The notes: generated by a model not told the origin, from the letters alone. Positions 7,952 through 20,485 are shown, numbered from the stretch's first letter. The stretch is DNA of 42,703 nucleotides from Alistipes sp. (GCA_017555695.1 JAFZFX010000029.1:1-42703); one strand, 5' to 3'. A program made the numbers and translations.

Positions 7952-9367
7952 ATGCTTAACACTTATATCGCAGGCCAAATTTACGCAAAAATCTCTTTTG
8001 AAACAACTTTTAGTCAGAAAAAAGTTGTAGAAATGTTGTCTGAATGGATTTCGGCACCAAATTTCGAACAGATTTTCGTATTAAACGGCTATGCTGGTAC
8101 GGGAAAGACCACACTCGTAGCAGCATTGGTTGCAGCGTTGGAAGATGTTGGCATTAAGAGCGTTCTACTCGCCCCAACAGGCCGTGCGGCCAAAGTTCTG
8201 ACGCGCTACTCCAACCGTCAAGCCTACACCATACACAAAAAGATATATCGCGAGCGAACAAACGCTAATTATGAGTCAAAATTCTCGCTCGACTTCAATC
8301 GTGAGCGTGGGGCGGTCTTTATCGTCGATGAGGCTTCGATGCTCTCAGACACAACGGGCGAGGGTCAGATATTCGGTAGTGGTTCGCTACTCGACGACCT
8401 TATAAAATATGTACGCAGTGGTCAGGAGTGTCGCTTGTTGCTCGTTGGCGACAACGCACAGCTACCGCCCGTAGGGGCTGACTATTCGCCAGCGCTCGAC
8501 GAATCGGTAATGCGCGAATATAGCGATGTAGTCTACGCCTCGATGGATGATGTGGTGCGTCAGGATATCGACTCAGGCATACTATTCAACGCCACGATGC
8601 TGCGTTGTATGATCGAGAACGGCATCGAGGAAGTGCCGCAGTTCGATATGCACTTTGCCGACTTTGAGTCTATCGGAGGACTCGACATAATGGAGAAACT
8701 GCAGGACGCTTACGACAAATATGGGCGTGAAGAGACAATAATCATCACCCGCTCGAACAAGCGCGCCAACCGCTACAACGAGGGAGTTCGCCGCTACAAT
8801 CTATCAGCCGAAGAGGCTATCGAGAGTGGCGATATGCTAATGGTCGTGAAGAATAACTATCACTACACCGAGCGCATAAAGGAGTGTCCGATGTCGTTCA
8901 TCGCAAATGGCGACATTGCCTACCTGAAGAAGATTCGCCGTTTCGAGGAGTTTTATGGCTTTCGTTTTGCCGACGCCATCCTCTCGTTTTCGGACTACAA
9001 CGACACCGAGATAGAGTGCAAGATTCTACTCGACACCATATCGTCGGACTCGCCATCGCTCTCACGAGAGGAGAGTCGCCGGCTATTCGACGAGGTGGAG
9101 AAAGACTATCTCGACATACGCAGTAAAATAAAGCGCTACAAGGAGATACGCGAGAATCCACACTTCAATGCAGTTCAAGTAAAGTTCGCCTATGCTGTCA
9201 CTTGTCATAAGGCGCAGGGCGGACAGTGGGGTGCTGTTTTCATCGACAGATGTCTATTTGGCGACGAGCCAGTAAGCATAGATATCCTGCGCTGGCTCTA
9301 TACCGCCATCACTCGAGCCACCGATAAGGTCTATCTGGTTAATTTTGACGAGCGATTTTTTGAATAG
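7952..9367 (+). CDS. RecD/Dda-like superfamily 1 DNA helicase
   Basis: 471 residues. Walker A is GYAGTGKTT at 46-54; Walker B and motif II is FIVDEAS at about 122-128; motif III is LLVGDNAQLPPVG at about 166-178. The C-terminal UvrD_C_2 part has VTCHKAQGGQWGAVFID (motif V) and YTAITRATDKVYLVNF (motif VI). This is the compact, RecB-independent type often called exodeoxyribonuclease V-like or RecD-like; it unwinds DNA 5'-3' using ATP. The start at 7952 gives the short N-terminal segment seen in homologs before the GYAGTGKT motif. It is probably a cytosolic repair or replication helper. mutS follows 43 bp later with its own promoter. Confidence 0.88.
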   Translation: MLNTYIAGQIYAKISFETTFSQKKVVEMLSEWISAPNFEQIFVLNGYAGTGKTTLVAALVAALEDVGIKSVLLAPTGRAAKVLTRYSNRQAYTIHKKIYRERTNANYESKFSLDFNRERGAVFIVDEASMLSDTTGEGQIFGSGSLLDDLIKYVRSGQECRLLLVGDNAQLPPVGADYSPALDESVMREYSDVVYASMDDVVRQDIDSGILFNATMLRCMIENGIEEVPQFDMHFADFESIGGLDIMEKLQDAYDKYGREETIIITRSNKRANRYNEGVRRYNLSAEEAIESGDMLMVVKNNYHYTERIKECPMSFIANGDIAYLKKIRRFEEFYGFRFADAILSFSDYNDTEIECKILLDTISSDSPSLSREESRRLFDEVEKDYLDIRSKIKRYKEIRENPHFNAVQVKFAYAVTCHKAQGGQWGAVFIDRCLFGDEPVSIDILRWLYTAITRATDKVYLVNFDERFFE

Positions 9368-9389
9368 TGCGCCAAAAAGGTTATCTTTG
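9359..9389 (+). promoter_or_regulatory. Promoter of mutS
   Basis: TTTG (9359-9362), 19 bp, TATCTTTG (9382-9389). Both boxes match the consensus. The -33 box overlaps the last codons of the helicase gene, and the start codon of mutS is 21 nt past the -7 box. Confidence 0.75.
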
Positions 9390-9410
9390 TGGACTATTAA
9401 GTGAGGTAAA

Positions 9411-12104
9411 ATGGCTATTGAAAAGAAATATGTCGAGACGCCACTGATGAAGCAATATTATCAGATTAAGGCGGTGCATCCCGATGCTATACTACTATTC
9501 CGCGTAGGCGACTTCTACGAGACCTTTGGCGACGACGCCATCAAGGCAAGCTCCATATTGGGTATAACGCTCACCAAACGAGCCAATGGTGCTGCCTCGT
9601 CAGTAGAGCTCGCCGGCTTTCCATTCCACGCCATCGATGCCTATCTACCCAAGTTGGTCAGAGCAGGTCAGCGCGTAGCCATCTGTGAGCAGTTGGAGGA
9701 CCCCAAGACAGTGAAGGGTCTGGTGAAGCGAGGTGTGATTGAGTTGGTGACACCCGGCGTAGTATTGGGTGATAATATTTTACCCAACAAAGAGAATTCG
9801 TTTTTGGCATCAATATATTTCGGTGCAAAGACCACGGGAGTTTCGTTCCTCGATATATCTACGGGCGAATATTTTATGGCCGAGGGCGACGACCGCTACA
9901 TCGACAAACTCTTGTCAAACCTTCAGCCCAAAGAGATTATCTACCAGCGAGGATGTGAGGATAGATTTGAAGCCGCATTTGGCAACAAGCACTACACATA
10001 TCGCCTTGAGGAGTGGGTATTCTCACCCGAAATCAACTACGAGAAGCTCTGTCAGCAGTTCCACACCAAATCGCTCAAAGGGTTTGGCGTAGATACTATG
10101 CAGGCGGGTATTGCCGCAGCAGGAGCTATCCTTTACTATCTGGAATTTACCGAACATCGTGATATTGCACACATCACATCTATCTCGCGCATCGACCGCG
10201 AGAGTTTCGTTTGGATTGACAAATACACCATCCGCAACCTTGAGCTATTCTCGTCGAATGCCGCACAGCAGAAGAGTGGATTTGCCGATGTAATTGACCG
10301 CACACTCACTTCGATGGGTGGTCGTCTACTCAAGCGTTGGATATCTATGCCGCTGGTGGATGTCGAGCGCATCAACCGCCGTCACGATGTGGTGGAGTTG
10401 CTCACCAAGGATAACGACCTTGCCGCAGCTCTGCGCGACAACATAGCCTCGATTGGCGATCTCGAACGACTCTCTTCACGCATAGCCGCAGGACGAATCT
10501 TGCCTCGCGAGTTGGTACAGTTGAAGAGTTCACTCTGCGCAGTAGAGAACCTAAAGGCACTATTAGAGTCCACCGACGAGGATAGTTTGCACGAGATAGC
10601 CGCAACGATAGACCCCGTGCGTCAGGTGCGCGAGCGTCTAGAGAGAGAGATTTACCCCGACCCCGCGAACAACCAGATTCAGAAGGGTGGCGTGATTGCC
10701 GATGGTGTGTCGGCCGAGTTGGATGACCTGCGCCGCATAGCCCTTCACGGCAAAGATGTGCTGATGCAGATTCAGCAGCGCGAGAGCGAGGCTACGGGTA
10801 TCCCATTGAAGATTAGCTACAACAATGTGTTTGGCTACTACATAGAGGTGCGCAACACCCACAAGGATAAGGTACCCGAATCGTGGATTCGCAAGCAGAC
10901 ACTCACAAGTGCCGAGCGATATATCACCGAGGAACTAAAGGAGTACGAAGAGAAAATTCTTGGTGCGCAGGATAAGATTCTCGCCATCGAGCAGGAGATA
11001 TATTCTGCCCTGGTGCTCTACATCGGCGGATACCTGAAGACTATTCTTCGCGATGCTGCCGCCATTGCACGCCTCGACTGCCTGCAGTCGTTTGCACGCA
11101 TCGCTTGCGAACATCGTTATGTACGCCCTACACTCGACGAGGGTAAGGTTATCGACATTCGCGAAGGTCGCCATCCTGTAATCGAGAGTATGCTACCCGT
11201 CGGTGAGGAGTATATCCCCAACGATGTGCTACTGAACGATACCGACCAGCAGATTATGATGATTACCGGCCCCAATATGTCGGGTAAGTCTGCACTCTTA
11301 CGACAGACAGCGCTCATCATCCTTATGGCGCAGATGGGTTCATTCGTACCTGCATCAAAGGCTCATATCGGCATCGTAGATAAGATTTTCACCCGCGTGG
11401 GCGCTTCGGACAATATCTCGCAAGGAGAATCAACATTTATGGTCGAGATGCTGGAGTCAGCAAGTATTCTGAACAACCTCTCTGACCGCAGTCTTATCCT
11501 GCTTGACGAGATTGGCCGAGGCACAAGTACCTATGACGGTATCTCTATCGCATGGGCGATGGTGGAGTATATCCACAACTATCCCACAGCACACGCAAAG
11601 ACACTCTTTGCTACGCACTACCACGAACTCAACGAGATGGAGCAATTATTCGACCGCATCAAGAACTACAATGTATCGGTACGCGAGGTGGACAACACCA
11701 TCGTATTCCTGCGCAAACTCTCGCGCGGTGGCACTGAACACTCATTCGGTATTCATGTAGCACGAATGGCTGGTATGCCACAAACAATCGTAAGGCGCGC
11801 AACAGAGATTCTTGGTAACCTCGAAACAGTTTATGGCAACAACGAGATTGCCGTAGAGAGCAACTCTACACCCACGCCCGCCACATCTACTGCACCCCGC
11901 AGTCGTGGCCGCAAGCGTCAGCCCTCGGCAAAGCAGGTGGCCGACATTGCACAGCAGGGCAGTATGCAACTATCGATGTTCCAGTTAGACGATCCTGTAT
12001 TGATTCAGATACGCGACCAGATCAAGGGACTTGACATCAACTCACTCACACCGATTGAGGCGCTCAACAAGCTTAACGAGATTAAGAAAATCACAGGATT
12101 ATAG
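9411..12104 (+). CDS. mutS: DNA mismatch repair protein MutS
   Basis: 897 residues. The mismatch-reading Phe-x-Glu is in GDFYETF at 33-39 (F35, E37). Walker A is TGPNMSGKS near 617-625, followed by [14 protein letters not shown] (Walker B) and FATHYHEL (His switch). The long linker after residue 820 (Pro/Thr/Arg/Lys-rich) is poorly conserved and ends in QLSMF at 853-857, a likely sliding-clamp-binding motif, then a helix for tetramerisation. The protein binds base mismatches as a dimer and passes the signal to MutL. It has its own promoter overlapping the end of the helicase gene and converges on gyrB. The family and function are certain. Confidence 0.97.
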   Translation: MAIEKKYVETPLMKQYYQIKAVHPDAILLFRVGDFYETFGDDAIKASSILGITLTKRANGAASSVELAGFPFHAIDAYLPKLVRAGQRVAICEQLEDPKTVKGLVKRGVIELVTPGVVLGDNILPNKENSFLASIYFGAKTTGVSFLDISTGEYFMAEGDDRYIDKLLSNLQPKEIIYQRGCEDRFEAAFGNKHYTYRLEEWVFSPEINYEKLCQQFHTKSLKGFGVDTMQAGIAAAGAILYYLEFTEHRDIAHITSISRIDRESFVWIDKYTIRNLELFSSNAAQQKSGFADVIDRTLTSMGGRLLKRWISMPLVDVERINRRHDVVELLTKDNDLAAALRDNIASIGDLERLSSRIAAGRILPRELVQLKSSLCAVENLKALLESTDEDSLHEIAATIDPVRQVRERLEREIYPDPANNQIQKGGVIADGVSAELDDLRRIALHGKDVLMQIQQRESEATGIPLKISYNNVFGYYIEVRNTHKDKVPESWIRKQTLTSAERYITEELKEYEEKILGAQDKILAIEQEIYSALVLYIGGYLKTILRDAAAIARLDCLQSFARIACEHRYVRPTLDEGKVIDIREGRHPVIESMLPVGEEYIPNDVLLNDTDQQIMMITGPNMSGKSALLRQTALIILMAQMGSFVPASKAHIGIVDKIFTRVGASDNISQGESTFMVEMLESASILNNLSDRSLILLDEIGRGTSTYDGISIAWAMVEYIHNYPTAHAKTLFATHYHELNEMEQLFDRIKNYNVSVREVDNTIVFLRKLSRGGTEHSFGIHVARMAGMPQTIVRRATEILGNLETVYGNNEIAVESNSTPTPATSTAPRSRGRKRQPSAKQVADIAQQGSMQLSMFQLDDPVLIQIRDQIKGLDINSLTPIEALNKLNEIKKITGL

Positions 12105-12174
12105 TAGGGTAGCGACGGCTATGTTACACAACAACAAACATCCAAAGCCGTACAACACAACCCACATTTAATAA

Positions 12175-12206
12175 AAATCCCCGCCTGAAGTCTCAAGCGG
12201 GGATTT
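12175..12206. terminator. Bidirectional terminator between mutS and gyrB
   Basis: A 10-bp perfect stem (12175-12184 with 12197-12206) with a 12-nt loop and AT runs outside both arms. The minus-strand T tract (complement of A12173-12177) ends gyrB. Confidence 0.75.
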
Positions 12207-12227
12207 ACTTTGCAATATAGTTTGGTA

Positions 12228-14312
<2,085 letters not shown>

Positions 14313-14329
14313 CTACACTTTTGCGATAA

Positions 14330-15058
14330 TTAACCATTAAAATTGCTCTCTATGTCGATTTCCGACATTTTACCCTTCGAAAACATTATAGTTCGGGCGG
14401 GATATTGCTCGATAAGGGCTGTATTATGCGTAGACATAATGATAGCACAACCACGCGACGAAATCACCTTAAAAAGGCGCATAATCTCGTCAGCCGTTAC
14501 AGGGTCGAGATTACCCGTAGGCTCATCGGCCAACAACAACTGCGGCGAGTTAATCAACGAACGGGCAATAACCAGTCGCTGTTGCTCACCACCCGAGAGC
14601 TCGTGAGGCATCTTATAGGCTTTAGTCTCCAGGCCAACAAGCGACAACACCTCGTCAATGCGGCGACGAATATCGCTCTCCTTACTCCAGCCCGTAGCCT
14701 TCATCACATCATAGAGATTATAGAACACATTGCGATCGTCAAGCAAACGATAATCCTGAAACACAATACCCATCTTGCGACGCAAGTGGGGGATATCCTT
14801 GCGGCGAAGTTTTCTCAAGTTCATTCCCGCTACAAAACCCTCACCCTTACAGAGTTGCAACTCGGCATACAGAGTCTTGAGCAGCGAACTTTTACCGCTA
14901 CCCACTCGACCTATAAAGTAGACCATCTCGCCCTCACAAACCGTCAGATTCACATCCGACAACACCAATTCATCACTCGGCTTTATCTGCTTGGAATCTC
15001 CGTCGGTATGATAGACCGACACATCTCGCAACTCTACAACTTTTCGACCTCTTTCCAT
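14330..15058 (-). CDS. ftsE: Cell-division ABC ATPase FtsE
   Basis: 242 residues of one ABC ATPase domain: Walker [10 protein letters not shown] (about 49-57), Q-loop [12 protein letters not shown], signature LSGGEQQR (about 154-161), Walker [13 protein letters not shown], and the switch His in MSTHN. The Q-loop text and overall length are typical of FtsE, which works with the membrane protein FtsX to activate cell-wall hydrolases at the septum. No ftsX gene is next to it or anywhere in this window, so the partner must be elsewhere. It is followed by gyrB after a promoter region, so it is probably a single-gene transcript. A generic lipoprotein-release ATPase (LolD type) is the main alternative. 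Confidence 0.83.
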   Translation of the reverse strand: MERGRKVVELRDVSVYHTDGDSKQIKPSDELVLSDVNLTVCEGEMVYFIGRVGSGKSSLLKTLYAELQLCKGEGFVAGMNLRKLRRKDIPHLRRKMGIVFQDYRLLDDRNVFYNLYDVMKATGWSKESDIRRRIDEVLSLVGLETKAYKMPHELSGGEQQRLVIARSLINSPQLLLADEPTGNLDPVTADEIMRLFKVISSRGCAIIMSTHNTALIEQYPARTIMFSKGKMSEIDIESNFNG

Positions 15059-15083
15059 AAAAAATCTACATTTCTATAACACA

Positions 15084-15091
15084 CAAAAGTA
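15084..15091 (-). promoter_or_regulatory. Candidate -7 element for ftsE
   Basis: Minus-strand TACTTTTG fits TAnnTTTG, 26 nt before the start codon. The nearest TTG upstream is only 16 bp away, so the -33 element is uncertain. Confidence 0.4.
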
Positions 15092-15126
15092 CGAAAAATT
15101 CATCAAACAACCACACACTGAATCAC

Positions 15127-15168
15127 AAAAAAAAGAGTCCGAGTGAACTTTTTTCACATCGAACTCTT
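15127..15168 (-). terminator. Terminator of the rhamnose operon
   Basis: Long imperfect stem (15133-15138, 15140-15142 and 15143-15147 with 15053-type partners at 15153-15157, 15159-15161 and 15163-15168), one mismatch and one bulge, 5-nt loop. On the minus strand it runs into eight T (complement of A15127-15134). It lies 30 nt past the regulator stop codon. Confidence 0.8.
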
Positions 15169-15198
15169 AATTATAACCAGCCATCGGTTCATGCCGCA

Positions 15199-16104
15199 TC
15201 AGAGCATCATCTTGCCCGGATTAGACAACCTGCGATAAACGCTTGGCGTATATCCCGTCGCACGCCTAAAGGTTGTAAAAAAGTGCTCCGTAGACTTAAA
15301 TCCCAACGAGAAAGCAATCTCCTTTATCGACTCCTGCGTATTGACAAGTAGATATTGCGCACGGCGCAACTTCACCAGCATAAAATACTTTGCAGGCGGA
15401 TAGCCCGTATAGTCGCGAAATATCTTACGAAACCACGAATAGCTAATATTGAGTTGGTCGGCCAGAGCATTCAAATCGAGGCTCTGCGCCGCCTTATCCT
15501 GCATAATAGCCTTGGCCTGTTCAATAATCTGATCCATACGGTCGGCACTCATAGCATTGTTGCGCATAATGTAATTCACATTACCCAACAGATGCATAAC
15601 AATACCACACAGTAACTGCTGCGATGCGGGGCGATCGGCCGCCGCCACCTCGATAGCGCGCTGGTACAAATCGACCAATTCCTGATTCAGACCAACATCA
15701 AACAACTGCTCACCATCGGCAAACATACTCTCAACAGCCTTATCTGCCATAGGGCCGCTAAAACCGATAAAATACTCAGTCCAGCCCTCGCTTTTTGACG
15801 GCTTATACGAATGCCACACACCTGGACGCAACAGCACCAGCGTACCCTTTGCCACATCAAAATCACCCGAAGAGTTAGAGTATCGACCTTTACCCTTTAC
15901 GATATAAAGTAGCTGATACTCTTGCAGTACGCGACCACGCTCGGGGTCGAACATATACCCCGGAGGATGCTCCTGTGCAGGATACTCCTCATCTGGAAGA
16001 ATAACCTGCGAACCCACGGTGTTTATCGTACAACCATACTCCTTCTCGGTGCTATTAGCAATAAGGTAGTGAAACCTTACATCGAGAGATTGTGTAACAT
16101 TCAT
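15199..16104 (-). CDS. AraC-family regulator, likely rhamnose-responsive
   Basis: 301 residues: an N-terminal cupin sensing domain (about 60-140, with LLYIVKGKGRYSN and VLLRPGVWHSYKP) and a C-terminal pair of helix-turn-helix units (about 205-295; LNALADQLNISYSWFRKIFRDYTG and SIKEIAFSLGFKSTEHFFTTFRRATGYTPSVYRR). It is the last gene of the rhamnose operon, 52 bp after rhaD, so it most likely senses rhamnose (or rhamnulose) and activates the promoter at 22031-22062, making a positive loop. It is comparable to RhaR described for Bacteroides; the identity of the inducer is inferred from position only. Confidence 0.88.
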   Translation of the reverse strand: MNVTQSLDVRFHYLIANSTEKEYGCTINTVGSQVILPDEEYPAQEHPPGYMFDPERGRVLQEYQLLYIVKGKGRYSNSSGDFDVAKGTLVLLRPGVWHSYKPSKSEGWTEYFIGFSGPMADKAVESMFADGEQLFDVGLNQELVDLYQRAIEVAAADRPASQQLLCGIVMHLLGNVNYIMRNNAMSADRMDQIIEQAKAIMQDKAAQSLDLNALADQLNISYSWFRKIFRDYTGYPPAKYFMLVKLRRAQYLLVNTQESIKEIAFSLGFKSTEHFFTTFRRATGYTPSVYRRLSNPGKMML

Positions 16105-16156
16105 AGTTCTATAACAAGGCTACAAATTGACCAATTTAGAAGACTCCTGCGGCCGC

Positions 16157-16966
16157 CTATTTAGGCAGGTTAAACGCTACGGTCATCTCCTGCATCTGCT
16201 CCTGCGACATTCCGTCAGGTTCATAACCCATAGCCTTTGCGTTGATATAAATCTGAGCCGACTTATTCAACACATCAACCTGGTCGAAAGCCTCCATAAT
16301 ATCTACGCCAACAGAGCATACGCCGTGCTTCTCCCACAGAGCCACATCGTAATCGTCCAGCAATTCGATAGTTGCATCAGCCAGAAACTGCGAGCCAGGC
16401 AACTGATAGGGTACAATACCCAAACCTCTCGGGCAGAAAGCCTTAGTCTCGGGAATCATACTCCACAAAAGATTTGTCAAAACATCCTTCTGCAAGAACT
16501 TATCGGTGTGCGACATCGACACCAACTCAATAGGGTGAGTATGTAGCGCAGCCTTATAGCTCACCCCCTTACCAAGAAGGTAATTATGCATAGCAAGGTG
16601 TGACGGAAGCTCCGAAGTGGGCTTCACTGGATTGTCGGCAATAATCTCATAATGAGCACAATCGTCAGTAATACGAATAAACGAGCCATTCTCCATAGGC
16701 CAACGAGCCAAATCGCGCATACGCTTGTTTGTACCCTTACAGAAGAAATAGCAACCCTTCAAATTAGAGAGCGTCTGACCCAACGCCACAGGCTCGGCAA
16801 TAGCCGGCATCGAGCGAATCTCGTCATCCACATACTCCGTTACATTTACAGTAATATTTCCGCCATTACGCTCAGCCCAGCCCTTCTGCCACAGATAACC
16901 TGCAACCTCAGCAACCTGCTCCACCTCGCGGGCGAGAGCCTCGCGGCCATCAAGTATTGATTTCAT
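16157..16966 (-). CDS. rhaD: Rhamnulose-1-phosphate aldolase
   Basis: 269 residues, matching the class II aldolase/adducin family. The zinc site is seen in ALHTHPIELVSMSH (about 140-153), with a further His in the C-terminal part (WEKHGVCSVG). The N-terminal GNITVNVTEY (about 38-47) is the substrate phosphate region. It splits L-rhamnulose 1-phosphate into dihydroxyacetone phosphate and L-lactaldehyde. The latter is the substrate of the reductase encoded two genes upstream. Lies 59 bp after rhaT. L-fuculose aldolase is the only near alternative, and operon context excludes it. Confidence 0.95.
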   Translation of the reverse strand: MKSILDGREALAREVEQVAEVAGYLWQKGWAERNGGNITVNVTEYVDDEIRSMPAIAEPVALGQTLSNLKGCYFFCKGTNKRMRDLARWPMENGSFIRITDDCAHYEIIADNPVKPTSELPSHLAMHNYLLGKGVSYKAALHTHPIELVSMSHTDKFLQKDVLTNLLWSMIPETKAFCPRGLGIVPYQLPGSQFLADATIELLDDYDVALWEKHGVCSVGVDIMEAFDQVDVLNKSAQIYINAKAMGYEPDGMSQEQMQEMTVAFNLPK

Positions 16967-17025
16967 CGTAGTAAAATATTAAAACAAGGGCGAGATTATA
17001 CTCCCGCCCATTAAATCGAAAGAAA

Positions 17026-18063
17026 TTATTTCAAAATCTCGGGAAGAAACGAACTCAAAACCAAGATACAGATACCCGCAACGAGCACTGCGATAGTCTT
17101 CTTCGAGCAACCCTTCCACTCCTTGAGAATAATACCCCAAACATTCGAGAATGTCACATTCAGCGCCATCAAGATGCAGAACGACAGAGTCATCAGCGTA
17201 GGCGACTCGGTAAGGAAACCCTTACCCAGGCTCAATCCAAAGAACTGGCTATACCAAAGCACACCAGCCAAAGCGCAGAACAACACATTATTACCCCAAA
17301 CACTGGCATTAGTGTAGTCACCCCAACTCTTATTCTTACCATTCTGATAGAGGCAATAGATAGCGTTAGTTACAAAACCACCAATCGTAACGAGCAGGGT
17401 AGCGGGCAGAGTCTTGTACATATCAGGCGTAAGGTCTCCAAAATTGATATTTTTACCAAACTCCAGACCCACATTGAAGCAACCGCTCATAAAACCAGCC
17501 AACAACGCAATGGCGATACCCTTCGGGAAGTTGAAGTCCTTAACAGCGGCCTTCTTCTCCTCTTCTGACAGTGACGCCGCCTTCATCGAGCCAGCCACGC
17601 CAATAACAGCGATACCCAACAGCGTAACAGCAACGCCCATCAACACTGCAAATGTGAGCGACTCCAGAGCATTCAACTCGGGGAAGAAACAGTTGAGCAG
17701 AACGGGGCCCATAATAGTACCCAGACCTGCGCAAGTTCCCAACGCGATAGACTGACCCAATGCCACACCCAAGTAACGCATAGAGAGACCGAAGGTCAAA
17801 CCTCCAACACCCCACAGCACACCAAAGAGCATAGTCATCAGAATATTGAAGCCATTATCGGGTGTTACAAGATCAAACAGACTATAACCAGCGGGCACAG
17901 CAAGCGTAGCACCCAAAATGGGGAACACCAACCACGCAAAGATACCCTGAACGAGCCAATACGACTCCCAGCTCCACTGCTTAATCTTATTGATAGGCAC
18001 ATAACTGCTCGACTGACAGAACGCACCCACCGCAATTATCAATAAGCCAATAATAATCTCCAT
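17026..18063 (-). CDS. rhaT: L-rhamnose/proton symporter
   Basis: 345 residues with about ten hydrophobic segments spread over the full length, as in RhaT of enterobacteria (344 residues). Characteristic runs are the N-terminal GAFCQSSSYVPINKIKQWSWESYW and GVLWGVGGLTFGLSMRYLGVALGQ. It imports L-rhamnose across the inner membrane with a proton. It lies 8 bp after fucO, so translation may be coupled, and 59 bp ahead of rhaD. Family and operon position agree, so the identification is strong. Confidence 0.95.
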   Translation of the reverse strand: MEIIIGLLIIAVGAFCQSSSYVPINKIKQWSWESYWLVQGIFAWLVFPILGATLAVPAGYSLFDLVTPDNGFNILMTMLFGVLWGVGGLTFGLSMRYLGVALGQSIALGTCAGLGTIMGPVLLNCFFPELNALESLTFAVLMGVAVTLLGIAVIGVAGSMKAASLSEEEKKAAVKDFNFPKGIAIALLAGFMSGCFNVGLEFGKNINFGDLTPDMYKTLPATLLVTIGGFVTNAIYCLYQNGKNKSWGDYTNASVWGNNVLFCALAGVLWYSQFFGLSLGKGFLTESPTLMTLSFCILMALNVTFSNVWGIILKEWKGCSKKTIAVLVAGICILVLSSFLPEILK

Positions 18064-18071
18064 AACATCAA

Positions 18072-19226
18072 TTAATACGCAGTTTCATACAACTTGGCAA
18101 TATCCTCCACCGATGTGGGGCGGGGGTTACCACCTGTACATACATCGTTGAATGCCGCTACAGCCAACGCAGGGATATCCTCCTTCTTAACACCAATCTC
18201 GTTAAGGTGCTGAGGAATACCAACACTCTTCGAGAGAGCCTTAACTGCATTTACAGCAGCCTCCACGCCCTCGTCGATGCTCATACCAGTAGTATCTACA
18301 CCCATAGCCTTTGCAATGTCGATATACTTTGCACGAGCGGGCGAGTCAGCATTATACTCCATAACATAGGGCAACAGCAACGCATTAGCCACACCGTGCG
18401 GAGTATCATAGAAAGCTCCAAGCGGGTGAGCCATCGAGTGAACGATACCCAAGCCCACATTCGAGAATCCCATACCAGCAATATACTGTGCCTCGGCCAT
18501 ACCTGCACGAGCCACCTCGTCGCTACCGTTATCAACAGCATTCTTCAGATGCTTGGCGATAAGCTCAATAGCCTTAAACTCAAACATATCGCTCATAGTC
18601 CACGCACCAGGAGTGATAAAACTCTCGATGGCGTGAGTCAGCGCATCCATACCCGTTGCGGCGGTCAAGCCCTTAGGCATAGAGTACATCAACTCGCAGT
18701 CCACAATCGAACACATAGGGATATCGTTAGGGTCTACGCAAACCATCTTCTTCTTTGCCTCCTCATCGGTGATAACATAATTGATAGTCACCTCGGCAGC
18801 AGTACCTGCAGTTGTAGGAATTGCAAAAGTAGGCACTGCACGATTCTTCGTGGGAGCAACACCCTCCAAAGAGCGCACATCAGCAAACTCGGGGTTATTG
18901 ATGATAATACCCACAGCCTTGGCTGTATCGATAGAAGAACCACCACCGAGTGCAATGATAAAGTCAGCACCCGAAGCCTTATAAGCCTCTACGCCACGCT
19001 GTACATTGCCGATAGTGGGGTTAGCCTTCACATCAGAGTAAATCTCATAAGGAATACCCGCCGAAGTGAGCACTTGCTCAATCTTCTCGGCCACACCAAA
19101 CTTGATAAGGTCTTTATCTGTTACGAAGAAGGCCTTTTTATAACCACGCTTCTTAACCTCGTCGGCAATCACCGAGCGACAACCAGCCCCGAAATACGAG
19201 GTCTCGTTCAAAACTACTCTATACAT
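18072..19226 (-). CDS. fucO: Lactaldehyde reductase (iron-dependent alcohol dehydrogenase)
   Basis: 384 residues of group III iron-dependent alcohol dehydrogenase. The NAD loop is ALGGGSSIDTAK (about 94-105) and the iron site includes GMDALTHAIESF and the downstream HSMAHPLGAFYDTPHG. It reduces L-lactaldehyde to 1,2-propanediol with NADH, the redox-balancing end of anaerobic rhamnose and fucose use. The frame stays open to a TTG at 19235, but the ATG at 19226 begins MYRVVLNETSYFG, the normal family start, and follows the rhaI stop codon by 2 bp, so translation is coupled. Same strand and operon as rhaI and rhaT. Confidence 0.93.
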   Translation of the reverse strand: MYRVVLNETSYFGAGCRSVIADEVKKRGYKKAFFVTDKDLIKFGVAEKIEQVLTSAGIPYEIYSDVKANPTIGNVQRGVEAYKASGADFIIALGGGSSIDTAKAVGIIINNPEFADVRSLEGVAPTKNRAVPTFAIPTTAGTAAEVTINYVITDEEAKKKMVCVDPNDIPMCSIVDCELMYSMPKGLTAATGMDALTHAIESFITPGAWTMSDMFEFKAIELIAKHLKNAVDNGSDEVARAGMAEAQYIAGMGFSNVGLGIVHSMAHPLGAFYDTPHGVANALLLPYVMEYNADSPARAKYIDIAKAMGVDTTGMSIDEGVEAAVNAVKALSKSVGIPQHLNEIGVKKEDIPALAVAAFNDVCTGGNPRPTSVEDIAKLYETAY

Positions 19227-19228
19227 AA

Positions 19229-20485
19229 TTAGCAACGCTTAGATGTAACTTCCTCCTCATACTTCTGAATGTCGGCGATAAACTCCTCGCCAACGGGAAC
19301 ATTATTACGCAAGCAGAACATATCCCATACTGCGTTCCAAGGCAATGACTTGCACTCCTCCAACATAGCCAGACGCTCGAAGCCCTTACCCTCGGCCTCA
19401 TACTGACGCAATGTTGTCAGAGGCTCAAGCAACGCCTGCAACAGACACTTCTGCGTAGCGCGAGCACCAACTACATAAGCACCGATGCGGTTGATTGATG
19501 CATCGAAGTAGTCCAAACCGATATGCACACGACCCAACGCGTCGCAGCGTACAATCTCCTTTGTCAAATCCAAAGTCTCATCGTTGATGATAGTCACATG
19601 GTCAGAATCCCAGCGTACGGGGCGGCTTACATGCAACATAACCTCGGGAGTGAAGAGCAACAGTGAAGACATCTTATCAGCGATAGACTCAGTGGGGTGG
19701 AAGTGACCTGTATCCAAAGTAACCATAATACCCTTCTGTGATGCGTAACCGATGTAGAAGTCGTTACTACCTACAGTATAGCTCTCCAAACCGATACCAA
19801 ACACCTTTGACTCTACGCTATCGCGCATCCACTCATACTTCTGCTCCAGAATCTCATCCAAAGACTGCTTCAGAATGGCGCGATACTTCATACGATTAAC
19901 TGTTGTATCCTTCGAACCGTCGTGAATCCAAATATTCAACATTGCAGGGTCACCCTGACGACGACCCATCTCGTCAGCAATAGCACGGCAACGCTTTGTA
20001 TGCTCAACCCAGAACTTACGAATATCCTCCTTGGGGCTTGACAATGTGAGATCCTCGCTCTTGGGGTGAGAGAACGATGTAGAGTTGAAGTCCAACTTCA
20101 TACCATTCTTCTCGGCCCACTGCATCCAGCTCTCAAAGTGCTTGGGCTCCAGCTGGTCGCGATCTACAGGACCTGTCTCGCGGAAGTCAGCATAGTTTGC
20201 GTGAAGACTCAAGCGGTGCTTACCAGGAAGTAACGATGTAACCTTCTCGATATCTGACTGCAACTCCTCAATAGAGCGAGCCTTACCAGGGTAGTTACCT
20301 GTTGCCTGAATACCGCCAGTCAATGCACCAGCATCCTCAAAGCCGCTAACATCGTCAGCCTGCCAGCAATGCAGTGACAACTGTACATTCTGCAGTGTAG
20401 CCAATGCAGCCTCTGTATCAACACCTATTGCAGCGTAACGCTCTTTGGCGATTTCATACGCCTTCTCTACAAGTTCCTTTTTCAT
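19229..20485 (-). CDS. rhaA: L-rhamnose isomerase
   Basis: 418 residues, the normal length (419 in E. coli). Family markers are LHCWQADDV near 40, GNYPGKARS, KLDFNSTSFSHPKS near 140, WIHDGSKD (about 190-197), and LDTGHFHPTES (about 255-265) followed by HVSRPVRWDSDHV, holding the metal-binding Glu, Asp and His residues. It interconverts L-rhamnose and L-rhamnulose using Mn or similar metals. It lies 48 bp after rhaB and its stop codon is 2 bp from the fucO start. In Bacteroides papers the same gene is called rhaI. Confidence 0.96.
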   Translation of the reverse strand: MKKELVEKAYEIAKERYAAIGVDTEAALATLQNVQLSLHCWQADDVSGFEDAGALTGGIQATGNYPGKARSIEELQSDIEKVTSLLPGKHRLSLHANYADFRETGPVDRDQLEPKHFESWMQWAEKNGMKLDFNSTSFSHPKSEDLTLSSPKEDIRKFWVEHTKRCRAIADEMGRRQGDPAMLNIWIHDGSKDTTVNRMKYRAILKQSLDEILEQKYEWMRDSVESKVFGIGLESYTVGSNDFYIGYASQKGIMVTLDTGHFHPTESIADKMSSLLLFTPEVMLHVSRPVRWDSDHVTIINDETLDLTKEIVRCDALGRVHIGLDYFDASINRIGAYVVGARATQKCLLQALLEPLTTLRQYEAEGKGFERLAMLEECKSLPWNAVWDMFCLRNNVPVGEEFIADIQKYEEEVTSKRC

